Source of the DNA: an uncultured Christensenellaceae bacterium
Lineage (GTDB): Bacteria; Bacillota; Clostridia; Christensenellales; Pumilibacteraceae
Length of the DNA stretch: 64,000 bases
NCBI GenBank assembly: GCA_910586925.1
Contig: CAJUKG010000005.1
Location: forward strand, 111,433-175,432
Direction: 5' to 3'
This document shows, piece by piece, positions 1 through 8,915 of the stretch (position 1 is the first letter of the stretch; each line of letters opens with the position of its first letter). The notes under the pieces are model-generated. The model was not told the DNA's origin, did no database searches, and was given only the letters and a program-made list of their open reading frames with translations. The position numbers and the translations under genes were made by a program.

Positions 1-13
1 GCTGCGTCCCCTA

Positions 14-2224
14 CTACTCTATCTTCGTAATGTTTATCATGCCGCCGACTGCTTTTACTGCGGACTTGCCGTTCGGAACGATAAAGAAATACTTGGTGGT
101 TTTCTTGTTATTTGACGGAAGATTGAGGTTGATGCTGATATTCTGTTTCGCGTCGATCATGAACTCGCCGCCGCCGTCGCCGTCGAGCGCGAAGTTTCTT
201 ACGACGAATTTGCCGCCCTCGCCCTTGAACATAGCAATATCGTCCATTACGAGCGACGTGCTTTCGTCGGTCACTTCTATCGAATACGTTCTATCCAAAA
301 ACTTGAGGTTGGACAGCGCGTGCGTGCCGCCGACGAACGTGCCGAAAGCGATCGCGTTCTTGAGGTCGGGACGGAAGTATTCTATATCTATAAGCTCCTG
401 CATGCCTATGAGCGCGAGCATATTTCCGTTTGCCGATAAATATTCGTCCTCGGCGACGCGCTTTCCGCGCGGCAAATACAGCGAATAGTTCTCGACGTTG
501 TCCGAAGCGTTCGCCGACCACAGCTGCGCGCTCTTTAGCGCAAGCTCGCCCGCGATTTCGTCAAGTCCGTAACGTTTCAGACCGTGATACACGATAAAAT
601 TGACGTACGGCACGATACTGCCGCGGTACTCGAGATATGCGGGTTTGCGCTTGCCGTTGTTGTCGGGACGGGAGGCTTTGCCGTACTCGCGGTTGTCTAT
701 CGACAGCGTGGGTATTACGTAATTCCCCCAAAACCTGCGCGTATCGGTCAGATTGTTTACTATATGCGATAATTTTTCGGGCGTATCGACCGCGCCCGCG
801 AGCAACGGATAGAACGACGTCGCGCCTATCGAACTCGCCCACTGCCCTGTCATATAGCGGTTCATGTACAGACCTTCCGCCTCGCACCAAAACACGTCGT
901 TGATCACCTTTTTCATATCGGTCTTTGCTTTTTGGTACTTCGCTCTGTCGGGCAGATCGAACATAGCCGCTATGCGTTCGAGAACGTCGAAAGCGAGCAG
1001 TTTGAGCGTCGAGAGGTCAAGACCGAACATAGCCGTCGGATTATGTTTTTCCTTGAGCGGAGAATCGTTCCACTTGTACGCGACGGCGTTTTTATTCTTC
1101 TCGGCTATCACGGGCACCGCGATCGGCGGATACAGCTGCACGAGTTTCATATACTCGGCAAGAAGCCCCTGCCTGTCCGTCATGTGCATATAATTATGCC
1201 ACACGGCAAACACCGCCATTATCTTATCTTCGAGCGTATACCGCAGTTGTTGCACCGCTTGCGGAGTGCCGGTATAGCATCCGAGTATCGCCGAGCAGTT
1301 TTCGTCCGTGCCGTCGATATTGAAATGATTGTCGAGAAGCGTTCTGCGCGGCGAAAATATCTCGTTGAGCAAATACGGATAATACACTCGCGACCACAAT
1401 ACGGCATTGAACATGCCCTCGGCAGGCTCTCCAAGCTCGCCCAAGCCGTTCGTACGGTTGACGCCGTAACGCAGTTCGCTTGTTTCTATCAGACTTTTCA
1501 CCCTGTCGAACCGCGGCAATTCGGTATCGAACACGTCGCCCTCGCCCACGCACGCGAACAAACACACATTCGGCTGACGGCGGTTGATGACAAACTCCAT
1601 TATCGCTTCGTTGAATGCGCCGTTCGCCGACGCCGACGGCGGCATGTACGACTCGGCGTAGAAATATTCGCGCTCCGAATCGTTCTCGACGAGGTATCTG
1701 CCGCGATACACCGCATTGCTGTCGGTAAGCTCCACCGTGCCCGGCACGACAGCCATGTACGGGCTTCTGCCGCTCACCGTCGCGCCCTCGATCGACAGCT
1801 CGCCCGGGCACTCGTAGCAGGGATAGAAAATAACTCTCACGCGGAGTTTGCGCCGCGACGATATCTGCAATATGAGCGAACGGTCGTTTTGCTTCACCCA
1901 CTTGACGCCGAGCGGTCCGGAGGTAAAATGCGCAAAACTTCCGTCGGCGGTGTTCGCGCACGAACTTCCCATATTGCGCACGAAATCGTCGTGGTCGAGC
2001 CACTTGTTATGCGCATAGTACAGCACGCGTATCCCCCACATAGAGCCGTGCCGACCGACGAGCATCGCGCCGTTTATCGCGCCGTAATCGTAACCCGCGC
2101 CGATGATAAACCTGCCGGGATAATTCGCGTCGCCTATTTCGGGTCCCGTTTCCGACTGTTCTTTGAATTTGTCGAAGAACGGCGGACGGAAAGCAAAACC
2201 GTATTCCTTGTTGATATATTTCAT
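14..2224 (-). CDS. Clan GH-G (MGH1/GH63-like) alpha/alpha-barrel glycoside hydrolase
   Basis: A 736-residue protein with no signal peptide, so probably cytoplasmic. The C-terminal half reads as an (alpha/alpha)6 barrel of the MGH1-like/GH63/GH37 type. NPTAMFGLDLSTLK lies near residue 393, FWGNYVIPTLS near 495, and YRGSIVPYVNFIVYHGLKRYG near 530; the last resembles the YW/RG...NYLVY..LKRYG signature of trehalase- and mannosylglycerate-hydrolase-like enzymes. The N-terminal half is probably a beta-sandwich, and about 100 C-terminal residues form another beta domain. The start at 2224 is preferred over an ATG 11 codons upstream because a purine-rich AAGGCGGTG site precedes it and it avoids overlap with rng, which ends at 2238. 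It is last in the minus-strand run after rng. The substrate (an alpha-linked sugar or glycoside) cannot be told from the sequence. Confidence 0.75.
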   Translation of the reverse strand: MKYINKEYGFAFRPPFFDKFKEQSETGPEIGDANYPGRFIIGAGYDYGAINGAMLVGRHGSMWGIRVLYYAHNKWLDHDDFVRNMGSSCANTADGSFAHFTSGPLGVKWVKQNDRSLILQISSRRKLRVRVIFYPCYECPGELSIEGATVSGRSPYMAVVPGTVELTDSNAVYRGRYLVENDSEREYFYAESYMPPSASANGAFNEAIMEFVINRRQPNVCLFACVGEGDVFDTELPRFDRVKSLIETSELRYGVNRTNGLGELGEPAEGMFNAVLWSRVYYPYLLNEIFSPRRTLLDNHFNIDGTDENCSAILGCYTGTPQAVQQLRYTLEDKIMAVFAVWHNYMHMTDRQGLLAEYMKLVQLYPPIAVPVIAEKNKNAVAYKWNDSPLKEKHNPTAMFGLDLSTLKLLAFDVLERIAAMFDLPDRAKYQKAKTDMKKVINDVFWCEAEGLYMNRYMTGQWASSIGATSFYPLLAGAVDTPEKLSHIVNNLTDTRRFWGNYVIPTLSIDNREYGKASRPDNNGKRKPAYLEYRGSIVPYVNFIVYHGLKRYGLDEIAGELALKSAQLWSANASDNVENYSLYLPRGKRVAEDEYLSANGNMLALIGMQELIDIEYFRPDLKNAIAFGTFVGGTHALSNLKFLDRTYSIEVTDESTSLVMDDIAMFKGEGGKFVVRNFALDGDGGGEFMIDAKQNISINLNLPSNNKKTTKYFFIVPNGKSAVKAVGGMINITKIE

Positions 2225-2237
2225 TCGCCCACCGCCT

Positions 2238-3728
2238 TTAAGTGAGAAGGTACGCACGATCGGGTAGCGACAGCACGTAGCCGCTTCTCGCGCTTATTCT
2301 GAAAGAATTGCTGTTCACTTCGGGGCTTGCCACGAGGTAAACGCGCTTGCCCGCGAACATACCGAGATCGAGCTGCCAATCCTCCGCTTCGAGCCGAGCG
2401 AACACTGCGGGATTGACCGTAACCACCGCCGAACTGCAATCGACGTCGTTGAATATCTGCATAAGCTGCGCTTTTACCTTGCGCATGATATAATTCGGCG
2501 ATACGGTATGCCCCGTGCCGTAACACTCGTGACAGGGCTGAAGCAACAGCGACTGCAATTCCACGCCCGACTTTTTACGCGTCATTTGAACGAGTCCAAG
2601 CTCGGTCATAGGCAGAACGCGCGTTCTCATTCTGTCGAGTGCGGCTTCTTTTTTGAGAACTTCGACCACTTCCTCGTTATGAAGCGGGTCGGTCATGTCG
2701 ATGAAATCAATTACCACCATGCCGCCGACGTTGCGCAGGCGCAGCTGCCGCGCTATCTCGCGCGCCGCCTCGCAGTTGATCGCAAACACCGTGTTTTCCC
2801 TATCGGTATCGCCGATATACTTTGCCGTGTTCACGTCTATCACGGTGAGAGCTTCCGTTCTGTCGATAACGAGCGTGCCGCCGCTCTCGAGATTGACTTT
2901 TGCGCGGAGCAGTTTTTCCACTTCGTCGAGCACACCGTACTTTTTGAGCACGTCGACGTTTTCCATCGTCGTGACCTTGACAGAGCTTGCGAGCCGCTCG
3001 GACAGGTATTTTGTAAGCCGCGACGCGATCTGCGCACTGTTGCACACGATCTCGTCCACACCCGAATTCAGCATATCCCGCACCGAACGGAAGATCAGAT
3101 CCCCGTCCGAAGAAAGCCGCGCCACCCCGTCGGTAGCGTTGAACTTATTGAGCAAGTTTTCATAAGTCGCGGCGAAGTACCGTATTTCGTCGATAATATC
3201 GCCCGCGTCGGCGTCCTTTGCCGCCGTCCGCGCTATCAGTCCGCAGTGCGGCGTGGGACGGTTGGCGTACAGCAGCTCCAAAAGCCGCGAGCGCGCCGCG
3301 TCGTCGCCTATCTTGTTGGACACCCCGACGAAATCGACCGTCGGCATGTAGACTATGTACCTACCGGGAAGCGACAGGTTTGCGGATAGCCGCGCGCCCT
3401 TGGTATCGGTCGGTTCTTTTACCGCCTGCACAAGCACGTAATCGCCCTCCGACACGTTGAGCGTCGTGGGGATACGTCCCGACCGCGTGAGCGTCGTGCG
3501 GTCCTCGAGCATGTCCGATGCGGCGAGATAGCCGTTCTTCCGCTTGCCTATATCGACAAACGCCGACGCAAGCCCCGGTAAAACCTTTTCCACCCGACCT
3601 TTGTAAATATCCCCCGTCACGCGCTCGGTATTGTGATCTTCGACGTAAAACTCCCGAAGAACATCGTCCTCCAAAAGGGCGACGCTGCACATGTATGATT
3701 CGTAATCGACGAGAATTTTACTTTTCAA
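2238..3728 (-). CDS. rng: Ribonuclease G (Rne/Rng family)
   Basis: Endoribonuclease of the RNase E/G family, acting in rRNA and mRNA processing in the cytoplasm. The 496 residues carry an N-terminal S1-type RNA-binding domain (GDIYKGRVEKVLPGLASAFVD, about residues 40-60). The DNase-I-like catalytic core has the paired metal-binding aspartates in ALTVIDVNTAKY and VVIDFIDMTD. The zinc-link CHECYGTG lies near the C-terminus. A TTG start at 3728 is chosen: AGAGG stands 6 nt upstream and a good promoter lies just before it. The first ATG at 3761 is upstream of that promoter's -10 box and cannot be on its transcript. A terminator separates it from the DUF4132-like gene. Placement near minDE and spoIVFB matches the order common in Clostridia. 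Confidence 0.93.
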   Translation of the reverse strand: MKSKILVDYESYMCSVALLEDDVLREFYVEDHNTERVTGDIYKGRVEKVLPGLASAFVDIGKRKNGYLAASDMLEDRTTLTRSGRIPTTLNVSEGDYVLVQAVKEPTDTKGARLSANLSLPGRYIVYMPTVDFVGVSNKIGDDAARSRLLELLYANRPTPHCGLIARTAAKDADAGDIIDEIRYFAATYENLLNKFNATDGVARLSSDGDLIFRSVRDMLNSGVDEIVCNSAQIASRLTKYLSERLASSVKVTTMENVDVLKKYGVLDEVEKLLRAKVNLESGGTLVIDRTEALTVIDVNTAKYIGDTDRENTVFAINCEAAREIARQLRLRNVGGMVVIDFIDMTDPLHNEEVVEVLKKEAALDRMRTRVLPMTELGLVQMTRKKSGVELQSLLLQPCHECYGTGHTVSPNYIMRKVKAQLMQIFNDVDCSSAVVTVNPAVFARLEAEDWQLDLGMFAGKRVYLVASPEVNSNSFRISARSGYVLSLPDRAYLLT

Positions 3729-3747
3729 AACAAGCCTCTGTTCATCA

Positions 3748-3776
3748 ATTATACCGGGCATTGCGTGATGTGTCTA
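3748..3776 (-). promoter_or_regulatory. Sigma-A promoter of rng
   Basis: On the minus strand TAGACA (3771-3776), a 17-nt spacer and TATAAT (3748-3753). Initiation about 7 nt downstream leaves a very short leader holding the AGAGG site of the TTG start at 3728. Confidence 0.75.
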
Positions 3777-3780
3777 AAGC

Positions 3781-3810
3781 AAAAACGGGGTGCATCATAC
3801 AATGAACCCC
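3781..3810 (-). terminator. Rho-independent terminator after the DUF4132-like gene
   Basis: Minus-strand hairpin with GGGGT paired to ACCCC, extended by CAT/ATG after one mismatch, loop TGTATG, followed by TTTTT. It separates the upstream gene from the rng promoter. Confidence 0.7.
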
Positions 3811-3922
3811 ATTCGCTAACATTATTATACCACGTTTGTATGCGTTTGTCTATTACTTTTTACGATTTTGTCGCAGTAATAATTCCGAATGGACGCGATC
3901 GCGAGCTTATACGACGCGCTCG

Positions 3923-5362
3923 CTATTCCGCGTCCGAAAAAAGTCTGTACGGCAGGTACATAAGCTCGCTGTATATGCGCGGTTCGAGCTGCATGAGATC
4001 GCACGGATCGGCGGTTGACACGTACTGCTTGCGCTTGAGCTTAACTACGTCCGCCGCTCTGTACACCGTGATCCTGCCGCCGCTTACCGTGTAACTGCTC
4101 TCGGGCATGTCGCACTCTATACACACCGCATACTCGCCGCGTCTGCACATAGCGACGGTAGGCTCGGACGGCGAACGTTTATCGCAAAACGCAAACCCCG
4201 TCTTTTTGAAGTTCGCTTCGAATCTGTCGCGAGCGATCATCGTGCCCGACAGTCGCATCGAGCCGTATCGTTCGCCCGGCACTTTCGCGAATATCGGACG
4301 CTTGATCTGCAAAAACGGCTGTTCGATGTCGAGCGCAAGGATCGCCGTATCGTCGCCCGTCAGATCGAGCGGATGCAATACGTAAATTTTTTCGTCGTGC
4401 TCGGGCAAAATCGGTCTATCCGAACTGTCGAGAAACTGCCCGTCGTTGTACACGAGCACGCTCACATGCCCGTCGCCGCGTTGCATACAAAAAAACACTT
4501 TATCTGCGACCGCCGCGTATTCGGTATCGGTGAGCTGTGCCACCCATTCCGAGTACGTCAGTCCCGCGCCGTCCGCCATCATTGCTTCGAGCCGTTTCGC
4601 CGCTGTCTTGTTTTTCGCGTTGCGCACGTTCTTGAACGCCGCGTCGCGCACCGACTTCGACTTGTCGTTCGCTACCACTTCGCTCAAAAACTGCTTTACT
4701 CGCCCGTCGTTCTTAAACGCGAGAAGCAGACGCACCACCGCCACGCGCTCATGCGCCGACACTTTGCCGTACATAGCCATCAATACGTCCGCAACTTCCC
4801 AATAATCCATAAGCACGTCGCGCACCGCGGCTTTATCTATGCCCTTGCCGTAAAGCGCGAGCGCGAGCAGTCTGTTGAGCGCACGATCGCAGTCCACGCG
4901 TATCAGCACGCCGTACTTGCCGTATCGCGCGTCGTAACGCTCTATGTAATCGGCGGCACGGTCGAAATCGGCTGTAGCGAGTGCGCTCACATACCTATCC
5001 ACGCTCTTGTCCCACCCGAAAAAAGCGGTATTTGGATCGGCGTACTGTGCCGCAAGCAGCACTTTCATATATTCGTTCTCGCCGTACCCGCAATCGGCGC
5101 ACGCGCGCAAAAACATATTGAAATACCGATCGGAAACAAGCGTGCCGAACCGCACGTCGCCGTAATCGGAAGAAGTCGACTGCGCGATCATCGGCACGGT
5201 CGCGAGCATAGCCGCCGCGGTGACGTAATCGCGCATTTTGCCGAGCTTTACAAGCTCTACGATCACTTCCTCGAACGCACGCACATCGCGTTCGTACAAG
5301 CCGCGCGCAAGCTCGTCGAGTGCGGGACCCGACAGCTTATACAGTGTCTTGACGTATTCCAT
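3923..5362 (-). CDS. DUF4132-like protein
   Basis: A 479-residue soluble protein. The N-terminal two thirds are helical and repeat-like, rich in ALA/LLA helices such as VAVVRLLLAFKNDGRVKQFLSE, consistent with HEAT-type packing. The C-terminal part reads like the DUF4132 domain found in WGR/MolR-type proteins: a TYSEWVAQLTDTEYAAVADKVFF stretch, then HPLDLTGDD, then QPFLQIKRPIFA. Function is unknown. The reading frame starts with ATG at 5362 and has no obvious Shine-Dalgarno site. A weak TTGATT-17-TAACAT promoter ends 6 nt before the start, so the mRNA may be leaderless. It lies between spoIVFB and rng, where no such gene is usual, so it may be lineage-specific. The family call rests on the C-terminal motifs only. 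Confidence 0.6.
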   Translation of the reverse strand: MEYVKTLYKLSGPALDELARGLYERDVRAFEEVIVELVKLGKMRDYVTAAAMLATVPMIAQSTSSDYGDVRFGTLVSDRYFNMFLRACADCGYGENEYMKVLLAAQYADPNTAFFGWDKSVDRYVSALATADFDRAADYIERYDARYGKYGVLIRVDCDRALNRLLALALYGKGIDKAAVRDVLMDYWEVADVLMAMYGKVSAHERVAVVRLLLAFKNDGRVKQFLSEVVANDKSKSVRDAAFKNVRNAKNKTAAKRLEAMMADGAGLTYSEWVAQLTDTEYAAVADKVFFCMQRGDGHVSVLVYNDGQFLDSSDRPILPEHDEKIYVLHPLDLTGDDTAILALDIEQPFLQIKRPIFAKVPGERYGSMRLSGTMIARDRFEANFKKTGFAFCDKRSPSEPTVAMCRRGEYAVCIECDMPESSYTVSGGRITVYRAADVVKLKRKQYVSTADPCDLMQLEPRIYSELMYLPYRLFSDAE

Positions 5363-5424
5363 ACAACCATGTTAGCACATTCGTATATAAAAATCAAGTT
5401 TTTTTGCGTTTTTTGCAGTATTTG

Positions 5425-6372
5425 TCATAAACTTCGCGAGTGCCGACGTTTGACGGCATCACCCGCCGTCAACGTGTACCCGCCCGACTTAACCGTTTCC
5501 ACCACGTCCGTTTCGTCCGCCGTTCCCACTCGCTCGAACCCGTCCGACATGACGGCAAACTCGGTATAACGCTCGGGATTCAAACACGTGACGAGTTCGG
5601 ACAGCGGCGCGTGCTCGGACACCGCGTACACGGCAAGCTCGGTGGGTTTCTTGAGTTTGTCGCGCCGAGCAGACAGTTCGAAAAGCGCAGTGTACTGCGC
5701 TCGCCTGTCCGGTATGAACGCCGAAAACAGCATAAAAATCCCCACGCTCAACAGACAGATATTCGGCGAATAGAATACAGACAGCACGAACAGCGCGAGC
5801 GTCGCGACTCCCGTGACAGCGGATATGATCCGCATGATCTTAAACGCCCGACCGCGCTTGATACGCGAAGAAAGCAATGCGAATAACACACGCCCGCCGT
5901 CGAGCGGATACACGGGCAACAGGTTGAATACGCCTATATACATATTGCAAAGACAAAATGCCCGAGTGAACATGTAACTCGCGGGAAGCAGCCACCACAA
6001 CGCCGCAAACACGAGCGCGAGCGCGATATTGAGCGCGGGTCCCGCCGCCGCCACGAACGCTTCGTGCTTCGGTTTCATACCGACGTCGCCGCAAAGAGCC
6101 GCGCCGTACGGCATCAGTTTGATGACGTTCAGCTCGTATCCGAAATGCTTGGCGACCTTGGCATGCGCACACTCGTGCAGCAGCACCGCGGCGAGCGTAC
6201 ACACAAACTCGTACGCCATGCCGACCGCGACGAAATACACCGCCATAAGCAACATCAGCGGCGATACGCGTATACGCATTTCGTCGCCCGAAACGCGAAT
6301 GTGCGATTTACCGCCGCCCGTGCGCTTGCTTTTTATTCTCCGCGCCCGCGGACTTTTCGCACCCGAACGCAT
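5425..6372 (-). CDS. SpoIVFB-type site-2 protease (M50)
   Basis: Intramembrane zinc metalloprotease of family M50. In spore formers SpoIVFB cleaves pro-sigma-K in the mother-cell membrane around the forespore. HECAHAKVAKHFGYE gives the HExxH zinc site in a transmembrane helix. LLPVYPLDGGRVLFAL gives the second (N/L)xPLDGGR motif that supplies the third ligand. Five or six hydrophobic segments span roughly residues 35-200, followed by a CBS-like soluble tail of about 100 residues. The ATG at 6372 overlaps the stop of the preceding membrane-protein gene (TAATG), which suggests translational coupling. Another possible start is the ATG at 6279, closer to the first membrane helix. The position next to minDE and rng is the typical spoIVF locus. 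Confidence 0.85.
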   Translation of the reverse strand: MRSGAKSPRARRIKSKRTGGGKSHIRVSGDEMRIRVSPLMLLMAVYFVAVGMAYEFVCTLAAVLLHECAHAKVAKHFGYELNVIKLMPYGAALCGDVGMKPKHEAFVAAAGPALNIALALVFAALWWLLPASYMFTRAFCLCNMYIGVFNLLPVYPLDGGRVLFALLSSRIKRGRAFKIMRIISAVTGVATLALFVLSVFYSPNICLLSVGIFMLFSAFIPDRRAQYTALFELSARRDKLKKPTELAVYAVSEHAPLSELVTCLNPERYTEFAVMSDGFERVGTADETDVVETVKSGGYTLTAGDAVKRRHSRSL

Positions 6373-6623
6373 TATGCCGACGTCGGCAGTCCGACTTTAC
6401 GCCCGAACGCGTCGTAACAAAACACCGAGTGCAACACTTCCCGCACGGGGTCGAGCCATTCCGCAGGCAGGTAACACACCGCGCAAATTACGAGTATGAT
6501 GCACGCCGCGATCGCGAGTTTTATAAGTATACCGCGCCACGGCTTTTCGCGCTTTACGGGCGGCGGGGGCGTTACTCTTTTAACCGTGCTTTCGACGATA
6601 TTGCAACCGTGATACTTGTCCAT
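6372..6623 (-). CDS. Small membrane protein in the SpoIVFA position
   Basis: An 83-residue protein with a basic, proline-rich N-terminus (VTPPPPVKREKPWRG), one membrane helix near residues 28-47 (LIKLAIAACIILVICAVCYL) and a short outer segment ending DAFGRKVGLPTSA. It lacks the M23/LytM domain usual for SpoIVFA. It sits exactly where SpoIVFA is encoded (minE side of spoIVFB, coupled by TAATG), so a shortened SpoIVFA-like partner or regulator of the protease is a reasonable inference, not a homology call. A TATAAT ends 7 nt before the ATG, but the matching -35 is poor. Confidence 0.55.
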   Translation of the reverse strand: MDKYHGCNIVESTVKRVTPPPPVKREKPWRGILIKLAIAACIILVICAVCYLPAEWLDPVREVLHSVFCYDAFGRKVGLPTSA

Positions 6624-6744
6624 ACCGTAAATTATATGCGACGGCGCGCGCCATAATGCTTGTGTTGATTTTTGCATTAAAATACCCGATTTTACGATAT
6701 TCGTCGCGATATTTTCGCAGTATTCGGCTTTTTTCGTTCGTAAT

Positions 6745-6981
6745 TTACACGTCGCTCGTATTCCCGACATCGTAAAACCGCGCCGCTTCTACCGTTATTT
6801 CCAAGCGATACCCGTCCGCGGATTTCGATGCGCGCATATCGAGCGACCGCACCGCCATGTACGCGCCGAGTATCATTGCGAGATCGCTTTCCGCGACGCG
6901 CAGAGTGCGGTTCAAAGCGGCATTCGCGTCGCTGTCTACAATGCGCTCGAGCCGTGCCGCGCCGGAAGTGAGATCTTTCAT
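6745..6981 (-). CDS. minE: MinE-like division-site specificity factor
   Basis: A 78-residue protein. The C-terminal half has the MinE topological-specificity pattern: a helix (DLAMILGAYMAVRSLDMRA) and then an alternating beta strand (YRLEITVEA), equivalent to the VISKYV...V.L...LEANIPI pattern of known MinE. The N-terminal part (ARLERIVDSDANAAL) would be the MinD-contact helix. The ATG overlaps the minD stop by four bases (ATGA), so the two are translationally coupled. MinE stimulates MinD ATPase activity to drive pole-to-pole oscillation. The sequence is divergent, so the call leans on motif pattern plus context. Confidence 0.7.
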   Translation of the reverse strand: MKDLTSGAARLERIVDSDANAALNRTLRVAESDLAMILGAYMAVRSLDMRASKSADGYRLEITVEAARFYDVGNTSDV

Positions 6982-7745
6982 TTCGCACCCCCGTTCTTCT
7001 TGAATTTATTGCGAAGCCGCCCGAAAAATCCGCGATAGTCGGCGGCGAGGTCGAGCGGTTCGCCCGTTCCGAAATGTATTCGCCGCGCGAGCTGTTCGAA
7101 CGGAGCCTGCGGCATGCCGACACTGCCGTACACGCCGTCCGTTTCGGGGATCATGCCGTCTACGCGCACTTTCAGTACCCGTTCTATATCCTCGCGCCCG
7201 GGGATCTTGCCGCCCGCAAGAAGGTCGCCGCGCACTCTGTTTATTACGAGCGTGGGCTGTTTGCCGTACGAACACAGCAATGCGATCACTTTATTCGCAT
7301 CGCGAAGCGCGCTTATATGCGGCGTAGTGACTACGATCGCGCCGTCGCACGCCCCCACCGCGCGGTTAAACCCCGCCTCTATCCCCGCGGGACAGTCCAC
7401 GAGCGTGTAGTCGAACGTCACGGCAAGACTGTTTAGAACAAGCCGCAGGTTCTGCGCCGTAACGTGCTCGCCGAGATAACCGTGCGCAGACGGCAACAGA
7501 TAGAGATTGCGCACGTCCGTTTCGAGAAGTGCCTGACGCACGCGGCAACGGTTCTCTATGACGTCCGCTATATCGTATGTAACGCGTGCTTCGAGTCCGA
7601 GCGCGACGTCAAGATTATTCAGACCGAAATCGGCATCGAGAAGCGCGACGCGACTGCCGAGCGACGCGAGTGCTCTGCCCAAATACGCGGTTACGGTGGT
7701 TTTGCCGACGCCGCCCTTTCCTGATGTAATCACTATGCTTTTCAC
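6978..7745 (-). CDS. minD: Septum site-determining ATPase MinD
   Basis: ParA/MinD-family ATPase of 255 residues that positions the division septum at the membrane. The deviant Walker A motif GKGGVGKTT is near residue 8. DADFGLNNLDVALGLE is the switch I/Walker A' region and LVDCPAGIEAGF the Walker B. The C-terminal tail RNKFKKNGGAK is a short basic amphipathic membrane-targeting stretch. The start is GTG at 7745, matching the usual (V/M)xxIVITSGKGG start. Further upstream the frame enters a palindrome and reads as non-coding. TATAAT lies 7 nt before the GTG with a weak TTGCGT 17 nt upstream, so the mRNA may be nearly leaderless. No minC is present next to it. Confidence 0.95.
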   Translation of the reverse strand: MKSIVITSGKGGVGKTTVTAYLGRALASLGSRVALLDADFGLNNLDVALGLEARVTYDIADVIENRCRVRQALLETDVRNLYLLPSAHGYLGEHVTAQNLRLVLNSLAVTFDYTLVDCPAGIEAGFNRAVGACDGAIVVTTPHISALRDANKVIALLCSYGKQPTLVINRVRGDLLAGGKIPGREDIERVLKVRVDGMIPETDGVYGSVGMPQAPFEQLARRIHFGTGEPLDLAADYRGFFGRLRNKFKKNGGAK

Positions 7746-7812
7746 ATAATGTATTATAAGCCGCCGCGAAAAGTTACGCAAGCGGAAATTTGCGGCATTT
7801 TGTCGGAAACGA

Positions 7813-7847
7813 AAATTTACTCCTTTGTGCCGCAAAGGAGTAAATTT
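7813..7847 (-). terminator. 15-bp perfect hairpin between mreB-like gene and minD
   Basis: Arms 7813-7827 and 7833-7847 pair perfectly over 15 bases around a 5-nt loop. On the minus strand the 3' arm ends in TTTT. It lies downstream of the mreB-like gene and upstream of minD, so a terminator or attenuator is likely. The T run is short, so strength is uncertain. Confidence 0.55.
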
Positions 7848-7901
7848 AATTAATAATTAATAATTTCGGATAATTATAGTTGTTTATCGCACGCAGACGA
7901 A

Positions 7902-8915
7902 TTACACGTGCGCCAATATATCATTCAACAAATCGGGATCGGACAGCAACCGTCCGCCGCCCAATATGTTCGCATGGCACGCCTCGCCCGGCACGCGCAC
8001 GTCGAGCTTCAGAACGTTGCGCATGAGCTGTGCAAGCCCGGGCATCTTCGCACCGCCACCCGCTACGACTATGCCGTAACGCTGTATCTCGGCGGCAATG
8101 GACGGCGAACATGTATTTATGACGCTCGCCACCGCGTCGACGATATTCATGTAGTAATCGTATATCGCATTATACAGCTTGTCGGCAGACACGGCTTGCG
8201 TGCGGATAGTTTTGGACTGAATATCTATCCCGCTTATATTCATTGCCGCACAGTCGTTGCGGATAAGACTGCAAATTTTTTCCTTGACCACACGTGCCGT
8301 CGCACGCCCGATATTCAGCTCGTATATGCCGCTTATCGCGTCCATGAGCGCGCGGTCTATCATGTCGCCGCCTATCGTGAGCGACCAGCCGCGAACAATT
8401 CCGCACAGGCTCAAAACCGCGATCTCGGTAGACCCCGCGCCGATAGACACCACTATTCCGCCGAACGTAGACTGCACGGGCATATCGACGCCTATCGCCT
8501 CGAGCATTATGGAATTGACCATCGTTATGTCGTCGATGCCAGCACGCATAAGCACCTGTTCGTACGCCTCGCGACCTTCGACGGTGATGCCCGTCGGCAC
8601 GCCGAGCACGCAGGAAATACGCGGTTTGATGAGATACGATTCGGGCAATATCTTGCCTATAAACTCGGTGAGCATGTCCGTGCACGCCTCGGTGTCTTTG
8701 ATCACGCCGTCTGCTATCGGGCAAACGGTTTTCGTCTTTTCGGGTGCTCTGCCCATCATGTTATACGCTTCCGACCCGACCGCGCGCGTGTGACGTTTAC
8801 TGCCGTCCTCGAAATATGCGATAACGGACGGCTCGTGCAATACTATACCGTTGCCGGCTACAAAAATCGACGTATATGCCGTGCCGAGATCAAGCGCAAT
8901 CTCCATCTTCGCCAT
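7902..8915 (-). CDS. mreB: MreB-like actin-fold protein (divergent)
   Basis: Bacterial actin homologue, normally a membrane-associated scaffold for lateral wall synthesis. The 337 residues carry ALDLGTAYTSIFV (phosphate 1), the VGSEA...GR.P region, GVIKDTEA, VLGVPTGITVEGREA and IVVAGGGAKMPGL (adenosine motif). It departs from MreB: phosphate-2 reads VVSIGAGSTEIAVLSL where MreB has DIGGGTTE, and SIMLEAIG replaces the usual EEPMAAAIG. It is therefore a divergent MreB or paralogue. The start at 8915 has GAGGAG about 10 nt upstream and overlaps the end of maf by 26 bases. mreC and mreD, which usually follow, are absent here. Confidence 0.82.
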   Translation of the reverse strand: MAKMEIALDLGTAYTSIFVAGNGIVLHEPSVIAYFEDGSKRHTRAVGSEAYNMMGRAPEKTKTVCPIADGVIKDTEACTDMLTEFIGKILPESYLIKPRISCVLGVPTGITVEGREAYEQVLMRAGIDDITMVNSIMLEAIGVDMPVQSTFGGIVVSIGAGSTEIAVLSLCGIVRGWSLTIGGDMIDRALMDAISGIYELNIGRATARVVKEKICSLIRNDCAAMNISGIDIQSKTIRTQAVSADKLYNAIYDYYMNIVDAVASVINTCSPSIAAEIQRYGIVVAGGGAKMPGLAQLMRNVLKLDVRVPGEACHANILGGGRLLSDPDLLNDILAHV

